Shown here: one piece after another, positions 8,957 to 18,978 of the stretch
Layout of the letters: each line of letters starts with the position of its first letter
Position numbering within the stretch: position 1 is the first letter of the stretch
Source of the DNA: an endosymbiont of Escarpia spicata
GTDB taxonomy: Bacteria > Pseudomonadota > Gammaproteobacteria > Chromatiales > Chromatiaceae
Assembly: GCA_003349915.1 (NCBI GenBank)
Contig: QFXE01000020.1
Span: forward strand, 124,001-188,000
Direction of reading: 5' to 3'
DNA: 64,000 nt
The notes under the pieces: generated by a model
Databases searched by the model: none
What the model was told of the DNA's origin: nothing
What the model saw: the letters and a program-made list of their open reading frames with translations, nothing else
Program-made: the position numbers and the translations under genes

Positions 8957-10324
8957 CTAGCGCCGGTCCTTTATCTCGATTTCCAGTGAACGCAACTTAC
9001 GATAGAGATGGGTGCGCTCCATCCCCACATCCTTTGCCATGCGGGAAATATTGCCTTCGTGCTTGTGCAACTGGTATTCAAGATAGGCTTTTTCAAACTG
9101 CTCCCTGGCCTGCCTCAACGGCAGGTCAAACGAGACCACGTCGCCCCCACCATCGCCGCTTCTGAGCTCCGGCGCTCCCAGCGCCGCCTCGACTTCATCC
9201 TGTGAGACCTCGTCTCCGGCACCGAGAATCAGCAGTCGCTGCACCAGATTTTTAAGCTCTCGTACATTGCCATACCAGGGGTGGTTGCGCAGAAAATTCT
9301 GTGCCCCCACATTGAAACGCCGGTAGGGCAGCTTTTCATGTGCGACGAAATGATCAACGTAGAAGTTAAGCAAGTCAGGCACATCCTCCGGATGCTCCCG
9401 CAGGGGAGGCACACGCAGTGGCACTACATTCAGATGATAGAACAGGTCTTCCCGAAAATCGCCACTCTGCACCGACTCTTCAAGGTTTTTATGGGTTGCA
9501 GCGATGATACGCACATCAATGCTCACAGGATCGGTGCCACCCACCCGCAGAAAGGCGCCGGTATCCAGCGCGCCCAACAGCTGGGACTGGGCCTCCAGAT
9601 CCATATCCGCCACCTCATCCAGAAACAGCGTGCCACCAGCGGCCTGCTCCAGGCGGCCATAGTGGATGCGCCCCCCCTCCTCGCTGCCGAACAACTCCCG
9701 GGCAGAATTTTCGCTGGCGATGGAAGTCACCGCTACATCGACGAATGGGCGGTCCCGGCGCACGCTCTGCATATGGAGATACCGGGCCAGCGTCTCTCGA
9801 CCGCTGCCGGGTTCACCGGTGATCAGCACCCAGGTATCATGCTGGGCTATCCGCTTCACCTGCTCCTTCAGCCGCTGCATCATCGGGCTCTTGCCGGTCG
9901 GCTCATGTACCGGCATGGAGTGGCGGCGCAGCCCCACATTCTCCTGCTTCAGCTGCTCGGCCTCCAGAGCACGCTCCACCGTCAGCAGCAGCTTGGCCAG
10001 TGAGAGGGGTTTCTCCAGAAAATCATAGGCCCCAAGTCGGGTTGCCTCCACAGCCGTCTCCACTGTGCCGTGCCCCGACATCATGATGATCGGGCAGGGC
10101 AGGCCCTCATCCTCACCCCACTCTTTCAGCAGGGTGATGCCGTCCACGTCCGGCATCCAGATGTCGAGCAGCACCAAGTCGGGACGACGATCCCGCAAGG
10201 CTTGACGGGCAGACGCGCCGTTCTCTGCGACCACCACTTCGTGGCCTTCATCCTCCAGGATCTCTTTGACGAGATTGCGGATATCCGGCTCGTCATCCAC
10301 CACCAGGATATGGGATGCACTCAT
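8957..10324 (-). CDS. ntrX: NtrX-like response regulator with a degenerate sigma54-activator domain
   Basis: This is a cytoplasmic transcription regulator of 455 residues. The receiver domain (about 1-120) has DD near residue 10, phospho-acceptor Asp54 in LLDIW and the EKP lysine. The AAA+ domain follows, with Walker B FLDEV and the RDDLF-like REDLFYHL, then a Fis-type helix-turn-helix ending [10 protein letters not shown]. The Walker A reads GEPGSGRET, with Arg replacing the usual Lys, and the GAFTGA loop that contacts sigma54 is missing: the segment reads [12 protein letters not shown]. The start is ATG 10324, overlapping the kinase stop as TAATG; an 8-codon upstream extension is less likely. 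Confidence 0.9.
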   Translation of the reverse strand: MSASHILVVDDEPDIRNLVKEILEDEGHEVVVAENGASARQALRDRRPDLVLLDIWMPDVDGITLLKEWGEDEGLPCPIIMMSGHGTVETAVEATRLGAYDFLEKPLSLAKLLLTVERALEAEQLKQENVGLRRHSMPVHEPTGKSPMMQRLKEQVKRIAQHDTWVLITGEPGSGRETLARYLHMQSVRRDRPFVDVAVTSIASENSARELFGSEEGGRIHYGRLEQAAGGTLFLDEVADMDLEAQSQLLGALDTGAFLRVGGTDPVSIDVRIIAATHKNLEESVQSGDFREDLFYHLNVVPLRVPPLREHPEDVPDLLNFYVDHFVAHEKLPYRRFNVGAQNFLRNHPWYGNVRELKNLVQRLLILGAGDEVSQDEVEAALGAPELRSGDGGGDVVSFDLPLRQAREQFEKAYLEYQLHKHEGNISRMAKDVGMERTHLYRKLRSLEIEIKDRR

Positions 10325-12495
10325 TATTGTTCTTCCTCCGTACTGCACAGCATGGGCAACTGTAGGGTCAGACAGGCACCGTCTGAACAGTTCTCGGCCC
10401 AGATGATACCGCCATGCTCTTCCACAATCTTCTTTACGATCGCCAGCCCCAAACCGGTACCCTTTGGCTTTGAGGTTACATAGGGTTCAAACAGATGTTG
10501 CAGCATCTCATCACTGAAACCGGGTCCGTTGTCCTGCACCCGCATCTCAAAAAAGGCATGGTCTGCCCGCTCAATGATCTGAGTGGAAACCAATACACAA
10601 CCATTATCCTGGCTGGCAACCGCCTCTTGGGCATTTTTCACCAGATTATGCACCACTTGGCGCAGCCGCAGGGAATCCGCTTCAACCTGACTGGTACCGG
10701 CCTGCAAAGAGACATCAAGACAGACCTCTTTATCGATACCCCTGTAGAGATCCACCACCTCGCTGATCAGCCTATCGGCCTGCAAAGGTTTGGCCTGCAT
10801 CTGGGGGGGGCGCGCATATTCAGAGAAATCATTGACCATCTCCTTCATCGCCTCCACCTGCTGCACGATGGTGTGGGTTGCACGGTCCAGTACCCTGGCA
10901 TCCTGCTCCGGCATGGTGTGAAGATATTTGTGCCGCAGGCGTTCCGCCGAGAGCTGGATCGGCGTCAACGGGTTCTTGATCTCATGGGCAAGGCGACGCG
11001 CCACTTCACCCCAGGCCGCATCCCGCTGAGCGCGGATCAGGGCGGTGACATCATCGAACAGGATGATATGCCCGTTGCGCCCATTGGGTTGCGCAAAGGG
11101 TGTGCTCCTGCAGATCAAAACCTTTCTCCCCTCACCGCCGAAGAGCGTCACCTCACCCTTCCACTCTTCGTTCGGATTCAATAGCGGTATCTGCAGGATC
11201 TCCACAAACTGGCGCAGCACAGGGGATCCCAGCGCCAGCTCCTGCAACTGCGCCCCAATCAGGCTACCAAGATCGCTCCCCAGGATCTTTCCCGCAGCCG
11301 GGTTGGCAGTCTGTAGATTACGCGTGGCATCAAAGGTCATCACACCGGAGGAGAGGCTGCCGAGCACAGTTTCCAGGTAGGCACGCTGCCCTTCCACCTC
11401 GCGCTGGCTGCGATCCGCCTGATCCCTGGCCTGAGCGATGCGTCGGGTCATGGCGTTGAACGAGGCGACCAGAAAGGCCAGTTCGTCAGCCCGGCGTGGC
11501 ACCGGCAGCTGACGATCATAGTCACCTTCCGCTACCGCCCGGGTGCCCGCCGCAATATTCGCGATAGGCGCCACCATGCGACGCGCGGTGAAGAAGGCTG
11601 CCCAGATAGCAGACAAAACACCAAACAGCAGCACCAGCGACAGGGTCAGAGAGAAATTCCACTTCAGCGACTGACGCAGATAACCCAGCTCCTTGTAGCG
11701 GTTATAGGCCAGCTCCAGTTTCTCCGAAAGCCCGCTGATACGGGTGGATGTCGGGTAGAGTCCCTGCAGGATAAATGGCCGGCTCAACGGATCCCGTACA
11801 GCTACCCGAATCATCAGATCATCCTTGCCGTGCTCCAAAGCCACATAATCATTACCCGTGCGCAACTGCTGGCGGATCTCACTGTCCGGGACACTCGGCG
11901 CAAGCACGGTCGGGTCCACATTGGCGTAGGCGATGATCTGTCCACCCGGATCGGTGAGCGCCAGCTCCACTGCCCCTGACTGCTGCCGCAATTCGGCAAT
12001 CGCCAGGGAGAGGGCCGACTCCGACTGATCATCGATACTGCTCAACAACTGCTCGGTGTATTTGAGCAACAGCCGCTGATTCAGGCCCAACGCGGACTGG
12101 CCCAACTCACGGGCATCCTCCATCGCCCGGTCGATATCCACGTCGAACCAGCTGTCGATGCCCGCCTGGAGAAAACCGAAGGAGTAGTAGTAGACCACCC
12201 CGACAGGCCCCAGCGAGATCACGCTGAACAGCGCCACCATGCGCAGGGTCAGGCGGGAACCCGCCCGCTGCCGCACATATTGTCTTATCAGGCGGATACT
12301 GTTGTAAAAGATCAGCCCGAGCAGGATGAACATGCCGGTGATTGAGACCACCAGCAGCGGCACGAAATAACGACTCAGTTCAGCGGAATTCTGCACCGCG
12401 CTGCTCATCAAATGCAGCGACACCAACAGCAGCAGCAGCAGCAGCGCCACTGACAGACCGCCCAGACGCATTGATTTCAGGGTTGTAGAGGCCAT
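10324..12495 (-). CDS. ntrY: NtrY-like membrane sensor histidine kinase
   Basis: This is the inner-membrane sensor partner of NtrX. Hydrophobic segments near residues 10-30, 42-65 and 85-105 precede a periplasmic loop and another segment near 285-305. A HAMP domain (ARRMVAPIANIAAGTRAVAEG), a PAS domain, and a HisKA domain with phospho-His in RLAHEIKNPL near residue 500 follow. The ATPase domain has NLVKNAQEAV, DNGPGF and GTGLGLAI. ATG 12495 is chosen because GGGTGG precedes it; a GTG at 12504 and an ATG at 12471 are alternatives. It overlaps the DUF4390 gene upstream and is coupled to ntrX by a 1-base stop/start overlap. Confidence 0.92.
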   Translation of the reverse strand: MASTTLKSMRLGGLSVALLLLLLLVSLHLMSSAVQNSAELSRYFVPLLVVSITGMFILLGLIFYNSIRLIRQYVRQRAGSRLTLRMVALFSVISLGPVGVVYYYSFGFLQAGIDSWFDVDIDRAMEDARELGQSALGLNQRLLLKYTEQLLSSIDDQSESALSLAIAELRQQSGAVELALTDPGGQIIAYANVDPTVLAPSVPDSEIRQQLRTGNDYVALEHGKDDLMIRVAVRDPLSRPFILQGLYPTSTRISGLSEKLELAYNRYKELGYLRQSLKWNFSLTLSLVLLFGVLSAIWAAFFTARRMVAPIANIAAGTRAVAEGDYDRQLPVPRRADELAFLVASFNAMTRRIAQARDQADRSQREVEGQRAYLETVLGSLSSGVMTFDATRNLQTANPAAGKILGSDLGSLIGAQLQELALGSPVLRQFVEILQIPLLNPNEEWKGEVTLFGGEGRKVLICRSTPFAQPNGRNGHIILFDDVTALIRAQRDAAWGEVARRLAHEIKNPLTPIQLSAERLRHKYLHTMPEQDARVLDRATHTIVQQVEAMKEMVNDFSEYARPPQMQAKPLQADRLISEVVDLYRGIDKEVCLDVSLQAGTSQVEADSLRLRQVVHNLVKNAQEAVASQDNGCVLVSTQIIERADHAFFEMRVQDNGPGFSDEMLQHLFEPYVTSKPKGTGLGLAIVKKIVEEHGGIIWAENCSDGACLTLQLPMLCSTEEEQ

Positions 12496-13031
12496 CGTGT
12501 CCACCCGGTTGTCATTTTCCAGCCTGTGCCGAGATAGGCCAGGGGGCGCAGCGGCAGCGGCAAGGATTCGATATCCAACCCTGCCCGCAGCCGCAGTTGA
12601 TAGGACTCACCGTTTATCAACTCTGCCTGCGTCACCAGTGCCAACTCATCAATTTCTCCCAACGCCCGCAGTGCCGCATCGCGGGTGACGAAACTCTGCT
12701 CCTCACCATTCTGCAGATCCACCACCCGGTAGAGTCCGGTCAACGCCAAAAAACGGATCTGGTAGCGCAGATACCCTTCATAGGGCAGCGGCTCCCAAAA
12801 CCGGTGCCAGGTCTTCTCTACGATGAGGTGTACCTCCAGCGTCAGCGGCACGCCATTACTGAGTGCCTCCAGCGCCTGCTCGCTCAATTGAAAATCGATT
12901 TGGGCACTCATCAGGTAACGCTGATCCTGTAACTCTATCTGCACCTCCTTGACCGTAAAGTCGGCAGACCAGGCTGACGCTCCCAAAGAGAGCAGTAGGA
13001 AAAGCAGCAATAGACGGAGTGCCCCGCTCAT
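12477..13031 (-). CDS. DUF4390 exported protein
   Basis: This 184-residue protein of unknown function has a clear signal peptide (positive start, LLLLFLLLSLG core, ASAWSA cleavage region near residue 23). The mature part is beta-rich, with the family's aromatic segment WHRFWEPLPYEGYLRYQIRF near residue 72. It overlaps rsmB by 4 bases (ATGA) and ntrY by about 19, so it is tightly built into the operon between the rRNA methyltransferase and the NtrYX pair. A periplasmic role tied to NtrY sensing is possible but only suggested by position. Confidence 0.8.
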   Translation of the reverse strand: MSGALRLLLLFLLLSLGASAWSADFTVKEVQIELQDQRYLMSAQIDFQLSEQALEALSNGVPLTLEVHLIVEKTWHRFWEPLPYEGYLRYQIRFLALTGLYRVVDLQNGEEQSFVTRDAALRALGEIDELALVTQAELINGESYQLRLRAGLDIESLPLPLRPLAYLGTGWKMTTGWTRWPLQP

Positions 13032-14338
13032 TTCGCCCTCTTCTCCAGACAGGCGTAGTAGAAACCGTCCATGGAGGCGTCGCCCGGTCTGATCTGACGT
13101 CCCAGGGCACAGGCTTCACCCCACGGCGCATCAATCCCGCACTCTCTGGCGCTCTCCTCTGCCGCCAGAAAAGCGGCGACCTGCTGCTCGTTCTCCTCCG
13201 GCAGAATAGAACAGGTCGCATAGAGCAGACGACCACCCGGCTTGAGCAGTGGCCAGATGGCCGTCAGGATAGACCGCTGCAACTCTACCAGTGGCGCAAT
13301 ATCCTCCTCCCGGCGCAGAAACTTGATATCGGGATGACGGCGAATGACGCCAGTGGAGGAACAGGGCACGTCGAGCAGGATTCGGTCGTAGGCCTGCGCT
13401 GACCAGTCCCCGGACGGCGCGGCGGCGTCACCCTCGTCCAGGGTGGCGGAGAATCCCAGCCGCTCAAGATTTTCCTGCACCCTCAGCAGTCGTCGCCCAT
13501 CCACATCGAGAGCTGTCAACTGCAACCCTTGCGCCAATTCGAGCAGATGCCCGCTCTTGCCGCCGGGTGCGGCACAGGCATCGAGCACCAACTCTCCGGG
13601 TTTGGGATCCAGCAGTTCCGCCGCCAATTGGGCACCGCCATCCTGCACCGAAACCAGACCATCGTCGAAACCGGGCAAACTGCCCACATCGAGCGGCTGA
13701 TCGAGCACAATCCCTGAGCGGGTGGCTTCGATAATTTGAGCCCCAATCCCGTTTTCCGCAAGTTTCTGCAGATAGTCGTCACGGCTACCAAGCTGCTGAT
13801 TAACCCGCAGGCTCATGGGCGGCCGACTGTTGAGGGCCTCAACGGTCTCCTGCCAGTTTTGCGGCCAGTGTTGTTGAATCCGCTGCAGCAACCACGCCGG
13901 CATGCGGTAACGCACTGCGGGATCAGCATCGACCTTTGCCAGTAACGCCTCCTGTTGCCGCTGAAAAGCCCGCAGCACACCGTTGACCAGGCCTACGGCC
14001 CAGCGCTTACCCAGGCGTTCCGCTGCACCGGCACTCTCATGCACCGCCGCGTGATCCGCCACACGCAGATACAGCAGCTGGTAGAGGCCGATGAAAAGCA
14101 GTGCCTGAATGTCGAGATCTTTCGGTTTCAGAGGTTTCTTCAATAACTGCCGGGTCAGCGCTTCGAGCTGAGGATGCCAACGCATCACCCCATAGCAAAG
14201 CTCCTGGGCCAGGCCCCGGTCCTTGGGATCCTCTAATTGTGGCAGCAGGCGTGCGCTTGCCTCCGACAGGGAGTGTCCCCCAAGCACCTCCTTGAGGATT
14301 CTGGCGGCGACCGCCCGTGAATCATGTTTTTTTGCCAC
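13028..14338 (-). CDS. rsmB: 16S rRNA (cytosine-967 C5)-methyltransferase RsmB
   Basis: This enzyme methylates C967 of 16S rRNA using SAM. The 436-residue protein has the N-terminal NusB-like domain (about 1-140), then the SAM-binding motif DACAAPGGKSGHLLE near 250, DVPCSSTGVIRRHPD near 325 with the catalytic PC cysteine, and YATCSILPEENE near 377 with the second cysteine. The start is GTG, and its first base overlaps the fmt stop (TAGTG). The def-fmt-rsmB order is common in proteobacteria. Confidence 0.96.
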   Translation of the reverse strand: MAKKHDSRAVAARILKEVLGGHSLSEASARLLPQLEDPKDRGLAQELCYGVMRWHPQLEALTRQLLKKPLKPKDLDIQALLFIGLYQLLYLRVADHAAVHESAGAAERLGKRWAVGLVNGVLRAFQRQQEALLAKVDADPAVRYRMPAWLLQRIQQHWPQNWQETVEALNSRPPMSLRVNQQLGSRDDYLQKLAENGIGAQIIEATRSGIVLDQPLDVGSLPGFDDGLVSVQDGGAQLAAELLDPKPGELVLDACAAPGGKSGHLLELAQGLQLTALDVDGRRLLRVQENLERLGFSATLDEGDAAAPSGDWSAQAYDRILLDVPCSSTGVIRRHPDIKFLRREEDIAPLVELQRSILTAIWPLLKPGGRLLYATCSILPEENEQQVAAFLAAEESARECGIDAPWGEACALGRQIRPGDASMDGFYYACLEKRAK

Positions 14339-15279
14339 TAGCCCAACACCACGCCATCCACCTGATGCGCATTGAGAAAGTCGGCTGCATCCATGGCTCG
14401 CTTGCCCGGCATCTGAAGCTTTTTAATGCGTAACAGGCCTTTCCCTGTGGCGACATCGAAACCCTCCCGCCCGCTGGCGACGATGGTTCCCGGCTCAGCC
14501 TGGGTATCACCATCCAGAGGCTCACACTCCCAGATCCGCATCACCTTGCCATTGAAGTCGGCTTGGGCAACCGGCCAGGGGTTGAAGGCCCGCACCTGCC
14601 GATCGATCTGTTTCCCGGATTGCATCCAGTCGACACGCGCCTCCTGCTTGTCGAGTTTTTTTGCGTAGTTCGACTGGCTGTCATCCTGAAGCTCTGCCTC
14701 AACACTCCCGCCGACAAGTCCAGGCAACACCGCGAGCAGCGCTTCCGCACCCAACCCCGCCAGCCGGTCATGCAGGGTTCCGCCGGTATCACTCTCTGTG
14801 ATCGGACACCGTTGGATGTGCAGCATGGGTCCGGTATCGAGCCCCGCCTCCATCTGCATGATGGTGACCCCCGACTCGCTGTCGCCGGCCAAAATTGCGC
14901 GCTGAATCGGCGCTGCGCCACGCCAGCGCGGCAGCAGGGAGGCGTGGATGTTGATACAACCGAGTCGCGGCACATCCAGCACTGCCTGTGGTAGCAGCAG
15001 ACCGTAGGCCACCACGACCATCAGATCCGCATGCAGATCAGCCAGTTCGGCCTGTTCCGCTTCGCCTTTGAGGCTCTTAGGCTGGCGCACTTCGACCCCA
15101 TGCTCAAGGGCCAGTTGTTTTACCGGGCTTGCCATCAGCTTGCGCCCACGACCCGCCGGTCGATCGGGCTGAGTGTAGACCGCCACTACCTTGTGCTCGG
15201 TCTGCAACACTGCCTGCAGTGCCTCGGCTGCAAACTCCGGGGTGCCTGCAAAGATGATTTTCAGGGCATCTGTCATCAT
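14338..15279 (-). CDS. fmt: Methionyl-tRNA formyltransferase
   Basis: The enzyme formylates initiator Met-tRNA using 10-formyl-THF. The 313-residue length is typical. Visible motifs are FAGTPEFAAEAL at the N-terminus, the PAGRGRK loop near 42, the catalytic SLLPRWRGAAPIQRAI near 108 and the following GVTIMQMEAGLDTG. Two adjacent ATGs (15279 and 15276) are both usable after an AGGAA. It lies 109 bases downstream of def and overlaps rsmB by one base. Confidence 0.97.
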   Translation of the reverse strand: MMTDALKIIFAGTPEFAAEALQAVLQTEHKVVAVYTQPDRPAGRGRKLMASPVKQLALEHGVEVRQPKSLKGEAEQAELADLHADLMVVVAYGLLLPQAVLDVPRLGCINIHASLLPRWRGAAPIQRAILAGDSESGVTIMQMEAGLDTGPMLHIQRCPITESDTGGTLHDRLAGLGAEALLAVLPGLVGGSVEAELQDDSQSNYAKKLDKQEARVDWMQSGKQIDRQVRAFNPWPVAQADFNGKVMRIWECEPLDGDTQAEPGTIVASGREGFDVATGKGLLRIKKLQMPGKRAMDAADFLNAHQVDGVVLG

Positions 15280-15388
15280 TTTGTTCCTGAGTTATTTCCC
15301 GTCGCCATACAACCGGCCACTTTGAGAACAGCGTCTCAGCAACCGGGATGATGGCGGACAAATATTATCTGAACCAATGGGCAGCGGC

Positions 15389-15922
15389 TCAGATCACCTG
15401 ATGTGAACCGTCTGCATCCACCGCCTTTTGGCGACTCTCCTTCTCAAGCCGTTTGCGGATGCGCTGACGTTTGAGACTGGAGAGGTAATCGACAAACAGC
15501 TTGCCATCCAGATGATCTATCTCGTGTTGAATGCAGACCGCCAACAGATCATCCGCCTCCATCTCGAAGGCTTCGCCGTCGCGGTTCAAGGCCCGAACGC
15601 GCACCCAGGAGGCGCGAGTTACCGGTTCGTATATACCAGGCACCGAGAGGCAACCCTCTTCCATCTTCTCCTCTCCTTCACGCGCCGCTATTTCCGGGTT
15701 GACCAGACAGAGCGGCTCATTCTTCTCTTCCGAGATGTCGATCACCACCACCCGTTTTGTCGCATTGACCTGGGTGGCCGCCAAACCGATTCCGGGGGCT
15801 TCATACATGGTTTCAAACATGTCATCCACCAGGCGGCGAACGGAGTCATCCACTTCCGGCACGGGCTTGGCCTTGTTGCGCAGTCGGGGATCGGGGAAGT
15901 GGAGTATGTCGAGAATGGCCAT
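15389..15922 (-). CDS. def: Peptide deformylase
   Basis: It removes the N-formyl group from nascent proteins, which is the natural partner activity of fmt downstream. The three zinc/iron site motifs are complete: GIGLAATQ near residue 44, EEGCLSVPG near 89 and QHEIDHLDG near 132. The ATG at 15922 ([14 protein letters not shown]) matches the usual N-terminus and gives 177 residues; a 9-codon upstream extension is rejected. It is the first gene of the minus-strand run, divergent from the LysM gene. Confidence 0.97.
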   Translation of the reverse strand: MAILDILHFPDPRLRNKAKPVPEVDDSVRRLVDDMFETMYEAPGIGLAATQVNATKRVVVIDISEEKNEPLCLVNPEIAAREGEEKMEEGCLSVPGIYEPVTRASWVRVRALNRDGEAFEMEADDLLAVCIQHEIDHLDGKLFVDYLSSLKRQRIRKRLEKESRQKAVDADGSHQVI

Positions 15923-16083
15923 CAGTTTTCCAGAATCTGCCGGGATCATGCCCGGCGTAAAAAGTTATTCAGTCGTTTACAGACACAGGCCGACAAACAT
16001 GGCACTGTGTGATTATCAAGTTTCCATCTTACCGGCCGAAACCTCTTATTGGAGCGGTTTTTCGAGACCCAGTTATAGAACAG

Positions 16084-16111
16084 TTGCAAGAAATTGCGCT
16101 AACATTATGAT
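16084..16111 (+). promoter_or_regulatory. Candidate sigma70 promoter for the LysM-dprA-smg run
   Basis: TTGCAA (16084-16089) and TATGAT (16106-16111) are separated by 16 bases, about 84 bases before the LysM gene start. The divergent def promoter should lie in the same 270-bp intergenic region (15923-16194), but I cannot place it. Confidence 0.45.
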
Positions 16112-16194
16112 CATATTGGAATCTGTGGGCAATTTCCGGCAACAAATAACCTTTTACAGTCTACCGGATTCGGATCTCAGCCAAAGGAATCATC

Positions 16195-17238
16195 ATGCCT
16201 TATTTTAGCCACAAACTGCTGGGAGTCATCCTCGGCCTTCTCATCTCCGGCCAGGTATTGACCGTTGCGGCCGTCGAGTTAAACCCAGCGCACCCGGAAA
16301 GTTATGAAGTGGTGAAGGGCGATACCCTGTGGGATATTTCAGCCCGCTTCCTGCGCGAACCCTGGCTGTGGCCGGACGTGTGGTATGTCAATCCCCAGAT
16401 CGCCAACCCCCACCTGATCTATCCTGGCGACCGGATTGTCCTCACTTATAAGGATGGCAGGCCAATACTGAGCCTGCAACGGGGCGCCCAGCATCTCAAA
16501 CTCTCCCCCAGAATTCGCTCCACCGCTCTGGACACGGCGATTCCGATGATTCCCATCGACGCCATCGCCCCGTTCCTGACTCGCCCCTATGTGATGGAGA
16601 AAGAGGAGATGGAACTGGCACCCTATGTGGTCCACTTCCTCGATGATCATATCGTCGGCGGCGCCGGCATCCGCTTCTACGCCCGCTCCATCGAGTCTGA
16701 AAACCCACTCAGATACGAAGTTATCCGTCCTGGCAAACCCTATAAGGATCCGGAGACGGACGAACTGCTCGGTTATGAAGCCGCTTACATCGGCGCCGCC
16801 GATCTGCAGCGCACCGGCGACCCCGCCAAACTTGAGCTGGTTTCCACCACCATGGAGTCTGTGATCGGCGACCGGCTGTTGCCAGTCACCAAAGGCGTGC
16901 CACTTAACAGCTTTCAGCCCAGGGCAGCCAAGGCGAATCTGGAGGGCCGAATCATCTCAGTGATCAACGGCGTCTCCCAGATTGGTCAATATAATGTCGT
17001 CGTGCTCAACAGAGGAGATCGCGACGGCCTGGAGCCGGGGCATGTCATGAAGATCTTCCAAGGTGGAGAGATGATCCGCGATGCGGTCGCTGGCGGCGGC
17101 AAGACCGTCAAGCTGCCGCTGGAAGAGGCCGGCCTGCTGATGGTATTCCGGACCTTTGACCGCGTCAGCTTCGCCTTGATCATGCATGCCACCCAGCCCC
17201 TTCATGTGCTGGACTGGGTGCGTTCGCCTGAAGGCTGA
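16195..17238 (+). CDS. Exported LysM-domain protein
   Basis: This 347-residue protein has a signal peptide (LLGVILGLLISGQVLTVAA) followed by one LysM peptidoglycan-binding domain (about residues 40-88, with GDTLWDISARFL and NPHLIYPGDRIVL). The remainder, about 250 residues, has no motif I recognise. An AAAGGAAT precedes the ATG. A LysM protein directly ahead of dprA is a common gammaproteobacterial arrangement. Its exact function is unknown; cell-wall binding is inferred from LysM. Confidence 0.85.
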   Translation: MPYFSHKLLGVILGLLISGQVLTVAAVELNPAHPESYEVVKGDTLWDISARFLREPWLWPDVWYVNPQIANPHLIYPGDRIVLTYKDGRPILSLQRGAQHLKLSPRIRSTALDTAIPMIPIDAIAPFLTRPYVMEKEEMELAPYVVHFLDDHIVGGAGIRFYARSIESENPLRYEVIRPGKPYKDPETDELLGYEAAYIGAADLQRTGDPAKLELVSTTMESVIGDRLLPVTKGVPLNSFQPRAAKANLEGRIISVINGVSQIGQYNVVVLNRGDRDGLEPGHVMKIFQGGEMIRDAVAGGGKTVKLPLEEAGLLMVFRTFDRVSFALIMHATQPLHVLDWVRSPEG

Positions 17239-17273
17239 TATCGGCCCAATCACCACCGAGGAAAGGAATTGTC

Positions 17274-18404
17274 ATGGATGACAAAGCAAGCAGCCTGCGG
17301 GCTGACCCGGATCCCTGGCTACTGATCCTTCAGACACCGGGGATCGGCTGTCGCACCTATCTCAAACTGTTACACTTTTTTGACTCGCCTGAAAAAGTCC
17401 TCGCTGCGACACGCGCCGAGCTGCAGGGTCTCGGCCTGCAGCAAAAGAGTATCGACCACCTTTTTGCCGGAAATCTCAATGGCATACAACTATCCCTGGA
17501 GTGGCTGGGCCAGCCGGATAACCACCTGCTGACACTAACAGAAGCTGGCTATCCACCTCTGCTGGCCGCGATCGCGGATCCACCGCCTCTGCTGTTTGTG
17601 CATGGTGATCCAGCGCACCTCTGCCAGCCGCAACTCGCTATTGTCGGCAGCAGGAACCCCTCTCCCGCCGGTCTCAGCAACGCCCGCAACTTTGCTGCCT
17701 ATCTTGCCGGTGCAGGCATCACGATCACCAGCGGCCTGGCGGTGGGAATCGATGGCGCTGCCCATGAGGGCGCGCTGCAACAGGGCGCCACTATCGCAGT
17801 CACCGGCACGGGACTTGATCGCGTCTACCCGGCCAGTCACCGTGACCTGGCGCACAAAATCGCCAAAAATGGCCTCCTTGTCTCCGAGTTCCCGCCGGGT
17901 ACCCCACCCAGACCGGAGAATTTCCCCCGCCGCAACCGAATTATCAGCGGTCTGTCTGTAGGCACCCTGGTGGTGGAGGCCGCTCTACAGAGCGGCTCCC
18001 TTATCACCGCTCGGCTCGCAGTGGAGCAGGATCGTGAGGTTTTCGCCATCCCCGGCTCTATCCACAACCCTCAGGCCCGCGGCTGCCATGTCCTGATTCG
18101 CCAGGGCGCAAAGCTGGTGGAGACCGGCCAGGACATCGTTGACGAGTTATCCTCACTGCTTGGCACGCTGGAGATTCCCGCACCGGCGCGCGCACCAGAG
18201 AGTAAGAACCCAGGCTTTCAGCTCGACCCTGACTACCGTAAATTATTGGATTCCATGGGCTATGACCCCATCTCTGCCGATGCCCTGATCGCTACGACGG
18301 GTTTGACCCCAGAAGCAGTTTCGTCCATGCTCCTATTGCTCGAACTGGAAGAATATGTATCATCCGCACCCGGCGGGTACTATTGCCGCACCGAAAAATC
18401 GTAA
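17274..18404 (+). CDS. dprA: DNA-processing protein DprA
   Basis: DprA protects incoming single-stranded DNA and loads RecA during natural transformation. The 376-residue protein has an N-terminal helical (SAM-like) region, then the Rossmann core with VGSRNPSPAG near residue 126, TSGLAVGIDGAAHEGAL near 158, GTGLDRVYPASH near 180 and the PRRNRIISGLS segment near 220, then a C-terminal winged-helix-like domain (about 310-370). It lies 35 bases after the LysM gene. Competence genes other than this are not in the window. Confidence 0.96.
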   Translation: MDDKASSLRADPDPWLLILQTPGIGCRTYLKLLHFFDSPEKVLAATRAELQGLGLQQKSIDHLFAGNLNGIQLSLEWLGQPDNHLLTLTEAGYPPLLAAIADPPPLLFVHGDPAHLCQPQLAIVGSRNPSPAGLSNARNFAAYLAGAGITITSGLAVGIDGAAHEGALQQGATIAVTGTGLDRVYPASHRDLAHKIAKNGLLVSEFPPGTPPRPENFPRRNRIISGLSVGTLVVEAALQSGSLITARLAVEQDREVFAIPGSIHNPQARGCHVLIRQGAKLVETGQDIVDELSSLLGTLEIPAPARAPESKNPGFQLDPDYRKLLDSMGYDPISADALIATTGLTPEAVSSMLLLLELEEYVSSAPGGYYCRTEKS

Positions 18405-18431
18405 TTCCCGCGACAGTGGGAGAGAGAGCGC

Positions 18432-18908
18432 ATGAACGAGAACGTGGTCGACATCCTGATCTACCTCTACGAGAACTACATGGATGGTGAACAGGCTCCC
18501 CCTGCAGATCATAATGACCTGCGCGACGAGCTTGCCCAAGCCGGTTTTCCCTCCGGCGAGGTGGAAAAAGCCTTCAGCTGGCTGGACGAACTTGCCGATA
18601 GTTATCAGGCACCGGCAGGTTGCTCCCCCGGGGATCACTCTCTGCGCATCTACACCGATGAGGAGCACACCCGCCTGGATGCAGACTCCCGCGGCCTGCT
18701 GATGTTTCTGGAGCAAAACTCCATCCTGACCCAGACCGCACGAGAGCTGGTCATCGACCGGGCGCTGGCACTGGATACGCCTTTCATCACGGAAGAGGAG
18801 CTGAAATGGATCGTATTACTGGTCCTGATGAATCAGCCCGGCCAGGAAGCAGCCTTCGCCCGCATGGAAGACATGGTCTACAACGAAGCCCCTGTCTACC
18901 TGCACTAA
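18432..18908 (+). CDS. smg: Smg family protein (DUF494)
   Basis: This 158-residue acidic cytoplasmic protein begins with the family's MNENVVDILIYLYENY pattern and contains EEHTRLDADSRGLLMFLEQ near residue 75. Its biochemical role is not established. It follows dprA by 27 bases and precedes topA, the classic dprA-smg-topA order. A terminator immediately after it separates it from topA. Confidence 0.93.
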   Translation: MNENVVDILIYLYENYMDGEQAPPADHNDLRDELAQAGFPSGEVEKAFSWLDELADSYQAPAGCSPGDHSLRIYTDEEHTRLDADSRGLLMFLEQNSILTQTARELVIDRALALDTPFITEEELKWIVLLVLMNQPGQEAAFARMEDMVYNEAPVYLH

Positions 18909-18927
18909 ACCTAACTGAACAATCCAT

Positions 18928-18959
18928 ACGCGGGGCGCCTGCTGTCCCGCGTTTTTTTA
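18928..18959 (+). terminator. Intrinsic terminator after smg
   Basis: A 7-bp stem (ACGCGGG at 18928-18934, CCCGCGT at 18946-18952) is followed by a run of T residues. It ends about 20 bases before the topA start, so topA either needs read-through or has a promoter overlapping this region. Confidence 0.85.
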
Positions 18960-18978
18960 TTGAAGCCAATATAACCCC

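Noticed and set aside
9281-10003. Open frame of 240 codons on the plus strand inside ntrX
   Set aside because: It is antisense to a clear response regulator with no ribosome binding site or family resemblance.
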